From Falciphora oryzae (Eukaryota > Ascomycota > Sordariomycetes > Magnaporthales > Magnaporthaceae), in contig JNVV01000003.1 in assembly GCA_000733355.1 (NCBI GenBank), forward strand, positions 2,300,568-2,364,567: a DNA stretch of 64,000 nucleotides. Direction: 5' to 3'. The position numbers were made by a program, and so were the translations under genes. The notes below the pieces were generated by a model. That model saw only the letters and a list, made by a program, of their open reading frames with translations, made no database searches and was not told the DNA's origin. Every line of letters starts with the position of its first letter. Position 1 is the first letter of the stretch. This document shows positions 50,757 through 62,000 of the stretch, in pieces.

Positions 50757-50797
<41 letters not shown>
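50757..50797. repeat. Poly(A) run, 41 nt
   Basis: The longest homopolymer in the window, flanked by GC-rich sequence (ccccggcc and ggaatgaggccgg). No target-site duplication is seen, so a retroposon tail is not supported. Confidence 0.95.
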
Positions 50798-50799
<2 letters not shown>

Positions 50800-51227
50800 A
50801 ATGAGGCCGGTGATGAGTGATGGATATGCTGGCCCACGTCGCACAGAACCACATTACCCTCTCCCCCTCTCCTTCACAGGCAAGTAGGCAGGGGTTTGCT
50901 GTTTGTCGGCTGGGATGTGTGTGATGGTGCCCGCCCGCCGCCCCGTTGCTGCCCTGTGCTTTACGTGTGCGTGCATCCGTCCCCTTTCCCTTTTTCACCA
51001 CCCCCCTAGCAACGCCTGCCCGCCGGGCCCCCTGTCCTGTCTTGTCTTGTCCTCTCTGCCCTGCCCCTGTCCTATTTTTTCTTAGAAGACGAGACCAACT
51101 AGGACTAGGCCTTGCAGCAGCAGCACAGCACATCCGGCCGCCCAACCAACAAAAAAAAACATTGGAAAGCAGCCCTGCTTACCTAGCTTACATACGTGTT
51201 GCAGGACGATACACACAGACACTCACG

Positions 51228-51250
51228 CACACACACACACACACACACAC
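51228..51250. repeat. (CA)n dinucleotide repeat
   Basis: A nearly perfect CA repeat of about 11 units, followed by a GAC/ACG triplet repeat near 51268-51285. Confidence 0.9.
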
Positions 51251-51979
51251 GCCCCCTGTCCTGGCCCGACGACGACGACGACGCGACCCCAACTGCTGGG
51301 GAGGGGGGTCCCGCAGCGTAAGGCTCATCCCGGCTGCCTTGACCCTGTCCGGTCCGATGCCTGCGCGGCCGCGCCCTCCTTTCCCATCCGACGCGGTCAT
51401 CGCTGTCTGGCTTCCCCCGCTCGCTCGCTCTCCGCTTTTATTGCTGCTTTCGTGTTCGGCGCCAGCAGCGCGACATAGCGTCTGCTGCTGCTGCTTTATT
51501 ATTGTTATTACTACTCTCATATGTGCCTGCTGTTGGGCCGCCCCGACAGAGGCTATTCCCGTCTTGATTCCACCGCAACTTGCAGCATCGGCGGTTGCAC
51601 GACAGTGGCTGTTCCGGTTTCTTCCCCTTTTCGGACCATCTGTCCCCCATGTAGGTATCCTTTCCCGCCCTCTCGCCCAGGTGCCTGCCTACCGACCTCC
51701 TTCCCCGTCCCGAACGTAAGCAGGCAGAAAGGCGGGCAAAAAGAGAACGCAGGCAGGCCTCGCTGGCTACACAGCCAGCCCTCATCATGCACAACCCATT
51801 CCTTCGGAGGACCATCTACATGCGGGCTATCCGCCCCCTCACACGTACACGCACACACACACACCATACATGTCGAGCTAGGCATGCCTGTCGTCACACT
51901 TGGAGCTATCCCGTCTGACACTGCGCTTTCCCAGGCCGGCCGGCCGCATTTGCCATTCCCCCTTGGTGACTGTAACCTG

Positions 51980-52006
51980 TTTTTTTTTTTTTTTTTTTTT
52001 TTTTTT
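51980..52006. repeat. Poly(T) run, 27 nt
   Basis: An uninterrupted T run in the gene-poor block, between pyrimidine-rich flanks. Confidence 0.9.
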
Positions 52007-52244
52007 GAATCTCTGGACGGCACCTCACCTCACCCCCTCTCTTGGGAGCGTGCCCTGCTGTTTTGTACACGTCTTCCACTTGGCCCGCCCCGTATCACCA
52101 ACCCCTGAACCCCGATGCCTCCGACGTGTTTGTACCCTCTGGCAGGCAAGGGGTTGCGTTTCGGTAGATACCTACCCTCCGCCGCAACATCCAGTCCTTC
52201 CCCCGCCTCGCGCCTCCTCCCAGTCCACTTTCTTGCTCTTGGGA

Positions 52245-52264
52245 TCTCTCTCTCTCTCTCTCTC
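52245..52264. repeat. (CT)n dinucleotide repeat
   Basis: About ten uninterrupted TC units within a pyrimidine-rich stretch. Confidence 0.9.
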
Positions 52265-53861
52265 ATCATCCCCTACCCAAAAGACATACCCACGTGCCTC
52301 CATCTCTCTCCTCCTCTTCCCCTCCTGGGGCTGATCCACCACCAAACATACATGTACCCAATGCACCATCGACCAGCCTCCATCACTCTGCTCGACTCCA
52401 CACCTCACGCATGGCACGGACTTGGGGCAGGTAGGGGTAGCCTGTATGTAGGTAAGACATCCATGTCAAAAATGGTTTGTGTGGAGGTGAGCCAGGGGGG
52501 AGGGTGACAGACAGCAACGACCCACGCAAGTCGCTCCCCCCAAGGCCCAGGGGGTGGATTGTTCCGATCGACAAAAACCGCGATCCTCTCGGTCTTGGCG
52601 GGCGTGCTCTCAGTCCGGCCTGGGGGGAAGCCCACTCGCTCCGGGCCCGAGCTTTCGTCTTTGCGTGAGATGGCAAGACGGGGCGTGCCATGCTTACCCA
52701 AATAGATAGGCAGTGAGCAGCGGGCCGAGTGAGTTTTGGTACCGAGGTAGGTAAGCCCGGCAGGGCCAGAGGGACCTCCTACCTCTCTACCCTACCTACC
52801 TGTCTATTACTCACCTCCCATGGGCTTTCTCTTGGACAGGGAAACACCATGACAGATACATATTAGGACAATCACGCGAGCAGAGCAGCAGGCGCCATTG
52901 GGTATCACCAAAGCAACGAAAAAGGACCAAAGCGTGTCTCCCGGCGTGGGGTTCCCACCATCCTCGACACGGACACACATGCCTACCTGTCTACCCACAG
53001 GCATATGTAGTAAGATACCAGTTGTCAAAACGGGCACCCGGCCTTTGCCCGCAAGCGAGGCTGCCCGGATGAGCAAATGAGCATCCACGGGAGCAGCCAA
53101 CCCTCCAACCCAGCCAGCCAGCCAGCCCCCCTTCTTCGCATGCCGGCGGAGAGCTGGGTGGGAGATGATACCGGCCTACGTAGTCATCAAAAAAAAAAAA
53201 AAAAGGACGTTTGGGGGTGAAGGGTGGCCTTGGGCTCGCATTGGCCGGACCAGAATGCCAGTTGCTGCACACACACTGCAGCTGCATCACCTCCTCCTCT
53301 TCATTACTAGAAAGAAAAGAAATCGATGATGTGAGTTACAGCGCGTGTGCATGCGTGGACCACACCCCGTCTTCGGATTTCGCCTCCTCTCGCCCTGCCC
53401 TCTACAATACCCCACGGCCGGCTAGGCTCCGGGATCAGGTTTCTACTTTGTTGGTAAGCAGGTCAACAACAGCCGCATGATACTGGCTGGCCATGTGCGA
53501 GGTGGACGCGTGCGGAGAACACTCACTACCTACCTAATCACAGTCCGTAGGCAGGCAAAATCATCGATTTCGGCACTTTGATATATTGCCACATATTGAG
53601 TATTGGCTAACATCCGTTCATTTCCCCTTCAAACTAAATAACTCCTAATCCTACCGACCTAACTCGAATGTCCGTGAGCTGCCGCAACGAACGATGACGA
53701 ATGACTTTTTGGGAGTATTGTGACACAACTGCTGACGTGCCCATGTAACGACAAGGCCACCTCCATTTTTTCGACAGTAGAGTCCTACAGCCAGCAAGCC
53801 AAAGGTTGAAAAAGTAAAGCACAATAACGCCAGCCCAGCTCCCTGGGTCATGATATGGGGT

Positions 53862-53886
53862 AAAAAAAAAAAAAAAAAAAAAAAAA
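53862..53886. repeat. Poly(A) run, 25 nt
   Basis: An uninterrupted A run in the gene-poor block, about 740 bp downstream of the small Cys-rich ORF on the minus strand. Confidence 0.9.
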
Positions 53887-54624
53887 TACACAAGAGTTAA
53901 AAACAAAAGCACAGGCTGACCAACACCATGATATGAAATGCTCATCAAGTGAAGCGAGAGGAACTCGGAGACAGAGATAAGGAAATGGGGTATGACGCTG
54001 ACACAAAAAAAGAGAGAAAAGTGAAAAGAGAAAAAAGCAGATTGCCCAAAGAGGTCATAGGCGGATGATACTATTTGCCTCCTTCTCGTCAGCCTTGCAT
54101 TGCATGCGGGCGGGGCATATGCAGGAAGCCGATTTGGGAGAGGGAGGCGTGCAGTGGCAGGCAAACGGCCCAGCATCCATCCCATTCGGCCTGTCGGTAT
54201 GCTGCGGATATTGTGGGTGTGCGGCAAGGGGAGTGCAGTGCATCGCATCCTGTTCGCATCGAGACGTGGCTTTGCGGGCATGAGGGAGGTGGTGTCGTTG
54301 GATGCCTGCTGGGACCGGGTGCGGGCTGCTGTCGGATATGAGGGTGCATGCGTCAAGGCGGTTTGGTTTCCAGCCAATAACGAGGGTGCATGGCTGACTC
54401 CGTAAGGGAAGAAATAAGCCCCCCGTTGGCCCAAGGCGGCTCCATGGATCGACGCGGCAGGGCTCCGGTCGACGATCTCGGTGACCGCAGGCCCGGAAAA
54501 GAATGAAACAACATCGTGGTGAAAAAGAGGAAGCAAAGAGCTCGAGGTGTGCCAGCAGCCGCACGCTTCCGACCAGCATCAGCTGGTCCAAGACATGGCG
54601 GCCGCCGAGGGAGTACCGCTGAGC

Positions 54625-54747
54625 TTAGGAGGGGCACTTGTGGCAGTAGTAGTGGCCTCCACAGTAGTCGTGGGTGCCAAAGTCGACGGCCTTGCAGCAG
54701 AAAGTGCAGCAGTGGTTGACGAGAGGCTGGTGCTCCTTGACGGCCAT
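54625..54747 (-). CDS. 40-aa Cys/His-rich mini-protein (metal-binding-like)
   Basis: A 40-codon frame runs from ATG 54747-54745 to TAA 54627-54625. It carries seven cysteines and five histidines: CC-x2-CC at residues 13-18, then C29, C35 and C38 (C-x5-C-x2-C), with His at 6, 12, 26, 32 and 36. Gly/Tyr residues (DYCGGHYYCHKC) resemble small zinc- or copper-binding modules. There is no signal peptide or membrane segment, so it is probably cytosolic or nuclear. The start context TTCACCATGGCC is excellent, and the ~200 bp upstream on this strand are C/A-rich like a strong fungal leader. A CCAAT-like box and a CTTAAA TATA-like element lie near 54991-55004. I do not recognise the family. A metallothionein-like or zinc-ribbon-like role is inference. 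It could also be a chance ORF, but base context and composition argue against that. Confidence 0.6.
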   Translation of the reverse strand: MAVKEHQPLVNHCCTFCCKAVDFGTHDYCGGHYYCHKCPS

Positions 54748-55010
54748 GGTGAAGGTGGGCTCGGGAAGGCTGGTGGTGTGTTTGTTTGTGGGAAGCTGGA
54801 CCAGACAGTAGCCAGGTCGAGGCTCGGGGAGGCACAGGTAGGTTATTTATGTGTGGGTGAGGAGCAAAGTTTAATAGGTAATACGAGGTAACGGGCGATG
54901 CTCGAGATGTGTGTTTGCGTGGTGTTGGTCTGCGGTCTGGAGTCTGGAGTCTGTGTGAGGAAAGTTGGTGTAAGTGGGAGGAGCCTGGGGTTTAAGTATT
55001 GGGCCAGGAC
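54748..55010 (-). promoter_or_regulatory. Promoter and leader region of the Cys-rich mini-gene
   Basis: Read on the minus strand, a CCAAT box (54998-55002) is followed closely by a TATA-like ACTTAAAC, then about 200 bp rich in C and A with very few G, ending at TTCACCATGG. This composition is typical of leaders of highly expressed fungal genes. A leader intron cannot be excluded. Confidence 0.45.
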
Positions 55011-56222
55011 AAGGAGCCGATGATGCTGATCTCTGTGAGGGCTTGGTTCGAGGTACTAAGCCTGCCTTGAGGTGTTTTTGACTGGTGGGACAGCACGTCC
55101 AGAGTATACTTGTGTGGGCGAGAGGCTGAAAGGGGAATCGGGGTTGCAGACCAGCAGCGGGCGGAGGGGTGTGTGTGTGGAAAACAACGAAAGTGCTGCA
55201 TGTGAGTTGGCTGACAGGGACCGGGGGTGTACAAGATCTGCAGACGTGTGCCTAGTCAGGGCCCCTTTGCGGAGAGAGAGAGGGAAAGGGAAAAAAAAAA
55301 AGAAAAAAAAAGGAAAATAAAAAAAAAGAAAGCTTGGAAGCCAGACGACAGGGTTTCCTTAGGACAGTCCCTGTCATTCCCCTCACCCCCTTTTTCTGTC
55401 TTGCTAGAAGTTTAGCTCCGCGCACGCGTGGTTTTCTGGGTGGGGTGGGGGAACAGCCCTCGGACAAGGCGGGAAGACAACAGCTGGTGCCCCGGTGGAA
55501 GCTTTCCAGAGCTTCGGTTGGCCGGATAGTGCGCTTTGCCGTCGAGGAGAATGGGTGATGGGCGCGGTGGTGGTGTGGCACCCATCAGAGGGTGATCACG
55601 AGGGCCTGAGTGGCAGATATTGTGGATTTTGGATTTTGGCAATAAGGGAAGGAGCGAGGAGGGGGAGGTGGTTTGCTGCCTCCGCGAGAGCTCCGAACGG
55701 TGGCTTTTGGCGCTCTGCCCTGTCTCGCCTCGCTTGTCACCTCTCTGAATTTTATTTATTTTATCGTTTTTCGTCTTTTTTTTTCCCCCCGTGGCCTCAC
55801 ACTCCGCCGATCCTGCCGACGGGAGGGCCCATAAAAACCCAATGCAACCAGATACTGGGCCCTGGCTACACGCCAGGATCCTCTGCGGCAGCATCTCCAC
55901 TTGGGTACCTGCGCTGGCCTTTGTAGACGCCAGGTATCTCCCCGGAGACAGCCAGGCTTCTGCAGGACGCGGCCACCTAAAATGCACCTTTTAGCAGAAC
56001 GCGGTGCCGTCGCCCACACCCGCCCGGGCCGTCTGAGCGCAGTTAGCCCGTAGGGGAAGAAAGTTCAAATCAAAAGCAAAATAGGCGAGAGGGGCTGCAA
56101 GTCGACTGAAGCAGGAAGTACACACGATCCATCTCACTCAATGGTGTGGGGACAGGGCGGCAGCTATGATTGGAGCCAGGCCGTCCGCAAGGGGACCGAA
56201 GTGAAGGAAAAGAGGAAATTTG

Positions 56223-56258
<36 letters not shown>
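56223..56258. repeat. Poly(A) run, 36 nt
   Basis: An uninterrupted A run following a purine-rich GGAAATTTG stretch; no flanking duplication is visible. Confidence 0.95.
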
Positions 56259-56260
<2 letters not shown>

Positions 56261-56648
56261 ACCCCTGAACAACTCGGGCGCGGCCCAGGCCACCGCAGGA
56301 GGAGGGGAAGGACAGCAGAGCAAGTGAGATTGGGCTTCCTATTTCGGGGCGCATGGTGATGACGACGACGAAACATGGCGGGCCATCCCACGCCCTGCCG
56401 GTGCCAGACCTCTGGGCTCCTTGTCCTGTCCTGCGCATGGGCGGCGGCGCTATGTCGGGAGCTGTCCGTTCCAGCCTGCCCCCGGCCGAGCTGAGAACCC
56501 TCACCCGGCTTGCCCTGGACCGCATCTGTCTGGCTAGTCTGATAATTCGAGGACAAAAAAACAAAATTTGTGGCTTTGGCTGAAGGAAAGCAAGGCAGTG
56601 GAAACCTTTTTGCCCGGCGGCGCAGAGGGGACATTGCAGAAGGGAGGG

Positions 56649-56674
56649 AAAAAAAAAAAAAAAAAAAAAAAAAA
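56649..56674. repeat. Poly(A) run, 26 nt
   Basis: An uninterrupted A run flanked by G-rich sequence on both sides (agggaggg and gggacaggg). Confidence 0.95.
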
Positions 56675-56852
56675 GGGACAGGGAGGTGGGTGAATGCACC
56701 AGAGTGCGGCTGATTGATGGGCGAGCAGGGGAGCTGGATGGATTAGATGGATGGATGCACACGGAGGCACGACACTCCCACGACGTGCGTGCGTGCTTGT
56801 GCTTCGTGGGCATGCTGCATAGGGGATGGACACGCGCATAGAGGAGGGGAAG

Positions 56853-56883
56853 CAGAGAGAGAGAGAGGGAGAGAGAGAGAGAG
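56853..56883. repeat. (GA)n dinucleotide repeat
   Basis: About fifteen GA units with one GG interruption. Confidence 0.9.
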
Positions 56884-59070
56884 CGGAGGTCCACCCCCTC
56901 CCTTTCGTTGCCTTCCATTATTTGCTGGCACGTCGCAATCAACGCCCATCCATTCTGCAGCGAGGGGGCAGCAAAAGTGCAGCATCCGAAGCTATCGTGA
57001 AGTGGGGGAGCGGTGACGGGCCCTTTGTTGACTCAACGTTACCTCTCCGAGCAGGTCAGTCGAGCGTGGCTTGCTCAGTTGATTGCGAGGCGGTGAGAAA
57101 ATTGGAGTTTTGGCCTCTGCCCGGACGCTTCCAGTTGCTGCTTTATTTCCGTCAAGGTGATGTGTGCACACATTTGACGGAGCAGAGCACAGCTGGGCGG
57201 CTCGAGCACACAGCACGGCTCATCAATTCCATCAACCCACATTTCAAGGTTCGAATTCACGCCCTGTGTCACGGCCACCATCGATCCGCACAATCTCCAT
57301 GCAAGCCCGCGGCAAATAATAAAAAAAGGAAAAGAAACGAAGAAAATACGACATTGGTGCATGTGCCCGTCGCCGCCACTCGAAGGATTCTATTTGACGT
57401 AGGTCTTTACACAAGCCGTGCATCACAGAAGCCCGGCCAAGCAATAATCGGGTGATTCTGCAGCTAGCCACTCTGACTGCTGCTAGGTCGTCCGTCTGGC
57501 TCCAAGGAACGCACGCGGCCGATCTTTTTTGTTTATCCGGCTTTCCTCTCCTTTGACGCCGGTTGGCACTTTCGGTTGGTGGGCTGCGAGGGCCATGTAA
57601 TCCCTACGTCCAATTTTGCCAATCTCCCAGGGCCACTCAGAGCCCCTCGCTCTTCGCGAATGTCCGAAGCGGAACGTGGCACGTGGCCCCCCATTCCCTC
57701 GCCATAATCATGCCACGGCACTGCGCCTCTGCTATGTAATCCCTCCCGGAGCTCTGGGGCGCGGGTGGGCTGCCAGCTTTTCCACCCGGCAACGTCCTGA
57801 TGATGACATCTGGGAGGCAGTCCGAGCTCCCTCCTTGGCACGGCTCCATCGGCATCGTCACCGCCATCCCACCCACGGAAGGGCCCTGGGGGGGCTTTGA
57901 AGAGTCATGGGATGATGGGGGAGCGAGAGGGATGACGGAGACAGCCAGCCCTTTCACTTGCCGCGGAAGCGATCTCCCGCCTTGATTGGTCCGCCCCAGG
58001 GGCCCCTATCGGCAGACACAGCAAGATGGGAGAAACCGGCGAGGCCCGAGGAGGGGAGCAGCGAAGGGCGACCGGCCGAGCCTGATGGAGGGGCGCCCTG
58101 GCCCGCCCACGTTGTGGCTTCCCGGCAGAGACCTATCAACAAGCCCTGCCCTCCACCCCTCGTGACCCAGTCCTTGGGCTGTCGATCCTCTGGGGTTTCG
58201 GTCGGCCCTACCCCACTGATCTTCTCGCCATCTGAAACAGGGCATCCGGGCAGATAAGATCTCATTGGCGCCTCCTGGGGAAAACAGCGCGAACAGACGG
58301 CCAAGTTTCGGCCGACGATCAAGAATTCGGCCGCCGGTTTTTGTCGTGAGCTTGTCCACGCTTCGTTCCAAGCCTCACTCGCGGCGTGTTCGGTCCGCGC
58401 CAACCGGACACGCCGCCCCGTGGGCAAATCTCCAGACCGTGGTAGCATCTCGCGAAGAACCCCGCCCGAAAACAAACCCTCTGTCGAGCCCATGCAGGGT
58501 GCGGTCACCTAGCGCAGGAAAACGCTAAGGAGCGGCGTGACGATGACTTCATGGCTGGGCTGGTTGGGCGCCAGCGACCATCCCACCTGGCCTTCGTACC
58601 AGACACCATGGGCGAGCCCAAGGGCGCTTAACCGGCCGTCCACCGGAGCGTGGGGGGTTAGAGCTCAGACTCCGCTGGCCCTATCCTTGGCCAGTACCGA
58701 TTGATAATACCCAATCGACGTAGCGAGTTGATGCCGCTCCACCATCTGCCTATCTGCCTGCTTCGCTAGCTGGCCGTTGACAACTGACTCTTGACACTGA
58801 CGAGCAGCAGCGGGGGCCACAAAAAGCGTCTGCGTCCTGCAGCACAGAAGATGGAACCACGAAGCGGTTTTATTTGCATATGTCGACACGGACACATACC
58901 CACCTCATAATAGCTGTCGGCCTGCCCGATATGCGAAGTGCTTGCAGCTTCTCCATTCTCGCATACTTTTGCTCGGTTGTGCTAGCCGGTCTGTCTGGGG
59001 TATGCCTGCGGGTTTTTATTGACCCTCTTTTGATGCTTTTCGCCAGCTTTTCATCCACGAGTGCGAATGG

Positions 59071-59089
59071 TTTTTTTTTTTTTTTTTTT
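59071..59089. repeat. Poly(T) run, 19 nt
   Basis: An uninterrupted T run in the gene-poor right end, flanked by gcgaatgg and cccgctcc. Confidence 0.9.
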
Positions 59090-62000
59090 CCCGCTCCTCA
59101 CTTTGATACAATATCCAAACCACACCCATCACCCACCGCTCCCGGAACAAAGTCCGGACTCCTGGCTTCGGCTTTCCCAAAGTAGGAAGCCATGTTCGAA
59201 TGCAAGGCGTGCTCATCGCCCAGGCCATCTCACATGCTGCATTACATATGTGCGTCACCGACACTTGCGCACATGCCCTAGGTAAGGTACCCTGCCCTAC
59301 CGCAGACACGACCATCCCTATGACTTGCAAAGGTGCACCTATGGAAGGGGGGAAGGAAGGTGAGGAAGAAAAGAAAAAAAAAGCCGCACCCACCACGTAT
59401 GCATGCGGCTTGGCAAGCGAAACGGTCTGGCGGTCAAATAGGCTTGAGGCATCTCGACCCACATAGCCCTACGGAGGGCTCACATGCAGACGCATACCTA
59501 CCTAACTACATCCGTATTTTGGTAGCTAGGGGATGTGTGGAGGTTGGACGAGGAGGGTTGGGAGTCATCTTCAGCGAGCTTCGGTCTGCGCTGTACACCA
59601 TGTGACGTGCTCGCTTGATAGGGGGACACCGGGGAGAAAGATGGGAAAGGGATGGGAGAGTGTTCGGTTCCGAGTACGTGGAAACTCGGCTCCTCATTCA
59701 GCGTCTTTAATCTTCTGCATCATTTAGCATGCGTACATTGTCCAGACACGTATCAAGATTGGCATCTTGGCTTATCGTCGACCTAGGTGTATGCTGGAAC
59801 TACACACATACACCTACGTAGGGAGTAATAGGTTCGAGCTACATGCTAGCTCACCGCCGGTCGCACTTCATGAGCCTCTACCGCTAGTTTCCCACCGACA
59901 ACTACGCCTGGGAACTGCAGGGTTCCAGGAAGCACTCCAGTCCGTCTAGCGGCAAGGGCGGCACTTGCTGCTAGCCTCGAACTATCCCCCTCGACCCGGC
60001 TCACAAGCCGACTTTGAGACAATCTCCTCCGAAAGCTCGCCCTAGGGCGGCCTTTCCCGCAGAACTGGGGGTAATACCGTGGACGCACCGTTCGGTTGGA
60101 AATGGCTGCAGTAGTAAGCAGCGCACCTAAGCTCTTGGAGCTGTCAAGTCGGGCGAGGGCGGTCAGATAGTCCATGTTGGGAAGCCGTGTCATGTGACCG
60201 ACCCTATCTGATTCCCCGAGTCGGGAATCTCGTCGTCTTTGCGTATAAATCGACTCATAAGATAGATCTATGGGTGTTTCGGTGGTAGAACGGCCCCCAA
60301 CAGCAACTTGAAGTTTGAGGTGCCATGGCCGCATAACCGCTCTCGCAGGAAGCAGATGTCCTTACAAGAACATTACACGCCCATGCGACCTGGTCTACGG
60401 GTTACATTTCTCGAATCGCCAAGAATTGTCCAGTAAGCCAGATTTGACAACTCAAATGAGACCGGGAGCAAGTTAAAGCCTGCGAGAAAGGGGGAAGCAC
60501 AAGAACATGGTGTCTTTGATCACTGGTACAGGCTGTCTAGTCAAGATGGCTGTTTTCATTGCAGGGACTCCCACTGTAACGGGGCTATGGCCGACTTGAG
60601 CTGGTCCGGGAGGAGGTCGATAGGAAGCATAATGGACGCCCTCTCACCTCAACTGGAAAGCCTCAACCGGCTGCCCGAGCTCAGCTAGCAAGGATATACT
60701 ATCTATACGGAGTACTACTCCCAGCGCGGCTCATCGGCATGGTATCGAGTTACCAAACAGCTATGCGCATATTGCAGGTAGGTAAGCAGCCACCGGCTGA
60801 CGACTCAGCCGTATCCCCTTCCTCTCCCAGGGACCCCGCGTCCGCCCCAGACCCGTGAGGTCTTCCGCGCCGTACCGTCAGCTCGGCGGGAGGGCCCGCT
60901 TTGCCCCAGGTTTTGGAGCGCCCCGTGTCGCGAGCCGGTTGGGGTGGAACCTGTTATGCGATGGCCCGGCGCGAATGCGGGGGTGGTTGAGGATTCATCA
61001 GTCTTGTCTTTGGACATCGGATCCCTGGGCTCGATCAGAAAAAGATTGGAGACTGGGGTCGGAAGCTTGGGGGAAGATGCGCCCGAATCTCCGGTCGCCA
61101 AAGTAAAAATAGGCTCGCGTGTCGAGGATGCTTGTTTGTCGACTCACGAAACGAAAATGTGGTGACGACGACATATCCAAAGACCTGTTCCGGCCGTTAC
61201 CGTTGCGTGCCTGTCTTTGCGATATGCAAGTACGTGGCCTCCCCGCAACCAGCGCGCACCCTGATTCCTAACAATACGCCTGTCTGTGTACGGCGGCTTC
61301 TTGCAGTCGAAACTGAGTAGATAAACCGACAAGTCTGTCCATGATAGCTGTAGCCAATATGTCGAGTACCGTGGACTTGGTCCGCGGGAAATACAAGGAA
61401 GGGGTTGGAGACAATAGCTACTGGGAGGCACACATTATGCAACGTAGCTGCCCCCATGTCCATTCCCTTCCTCGGCCTCTTTGCCACATCCTCGAACCGA
61501 CTGGAGCAGCATGCCAACATTTCTAGGACTTGCTCAACATCGTCCTATTCAGCTACTGGTTACAGATAGGCGCATACCTGGATATCCTGGTGCCGGTACC
61601 TGCGTGCCTGACGCTCCGCATCTGAAAATACAATTATTCCACAGGAGCAGTTGTGCCTTGCTATCGCTAATAGTTCATCGTTGACGCCCTTGAGGTGCAT
61701 AATACGACGGAGGGGGATCGAAATATAGGAACGCCAAGGAGTCAAGTTCGATAGGATGAAAGTTGGTCAAGGAGTTCATCAAGTAACGTGAGTGTTGAGT
61801 AGGGTTGCACTGCTCCTGCCCGCAACATACCAAAGCCCTGCCGATGCTACGTTATGTTGGCTTGCGCGGCTATCGACGGGCGCTTAAATCGTCTCCATCA
61901 CTCGACAAGGGCCCCGGCGATGTGAATCTGCAGGTTACGAACGAGTCAGGAGTCAAGCGGGGCATGCGCTCGTATGGGCGAGGCGAATACTGACCGCCAG

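Larger units (their letters stand above)
48367..54624. other. Gene-poor, simple-repeat-rich block
   Basis: This is 6.3 kb in which I can support no gene. Frames are short, overlap on both strands and are mostly translated simple repeats. Visible are homopolymer runs (T at 48858-48875; A at 50522-50542, 50757-50797, 53189-53204, 53862-53886; T at 51980-52006), a CA repeat at 51228-51250, a CT repeat at 52245-52264, a GT repeat near 50133-50145, and many TACC/GGTA tetramer clusters (for example near 49637, 52745, 52787 and 53524). The last ~600 bp may be the 3' untranslated region of the small minus-strand gene at 54625. Confidence 0.5.

Noticed and set aside
50757..50797. Poly(A) run as the tail of a SINE or LINE insertion
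   Set aside because: No target-site duplication, no pol III box or reverse transcriptase remnant next to it.
53634..54536. 300-aa minus-strand frame downstream of the Cys-rich mini-gene
   Set aside because: Contains a poly-Phe run from the T tract and no domain; more likely the 3' flank of the mini-gene.
56070..56942. 290-aa minus-strand frame
   Set aside because: Translated homopolymers (two long Phe runs) and a Ser/Leu repeat.
61481..61750. Hydrophobic plus-strand reading that could be a gene fragment
   Set aside because: Interrupted by stops within a few dozen codons and no family match.
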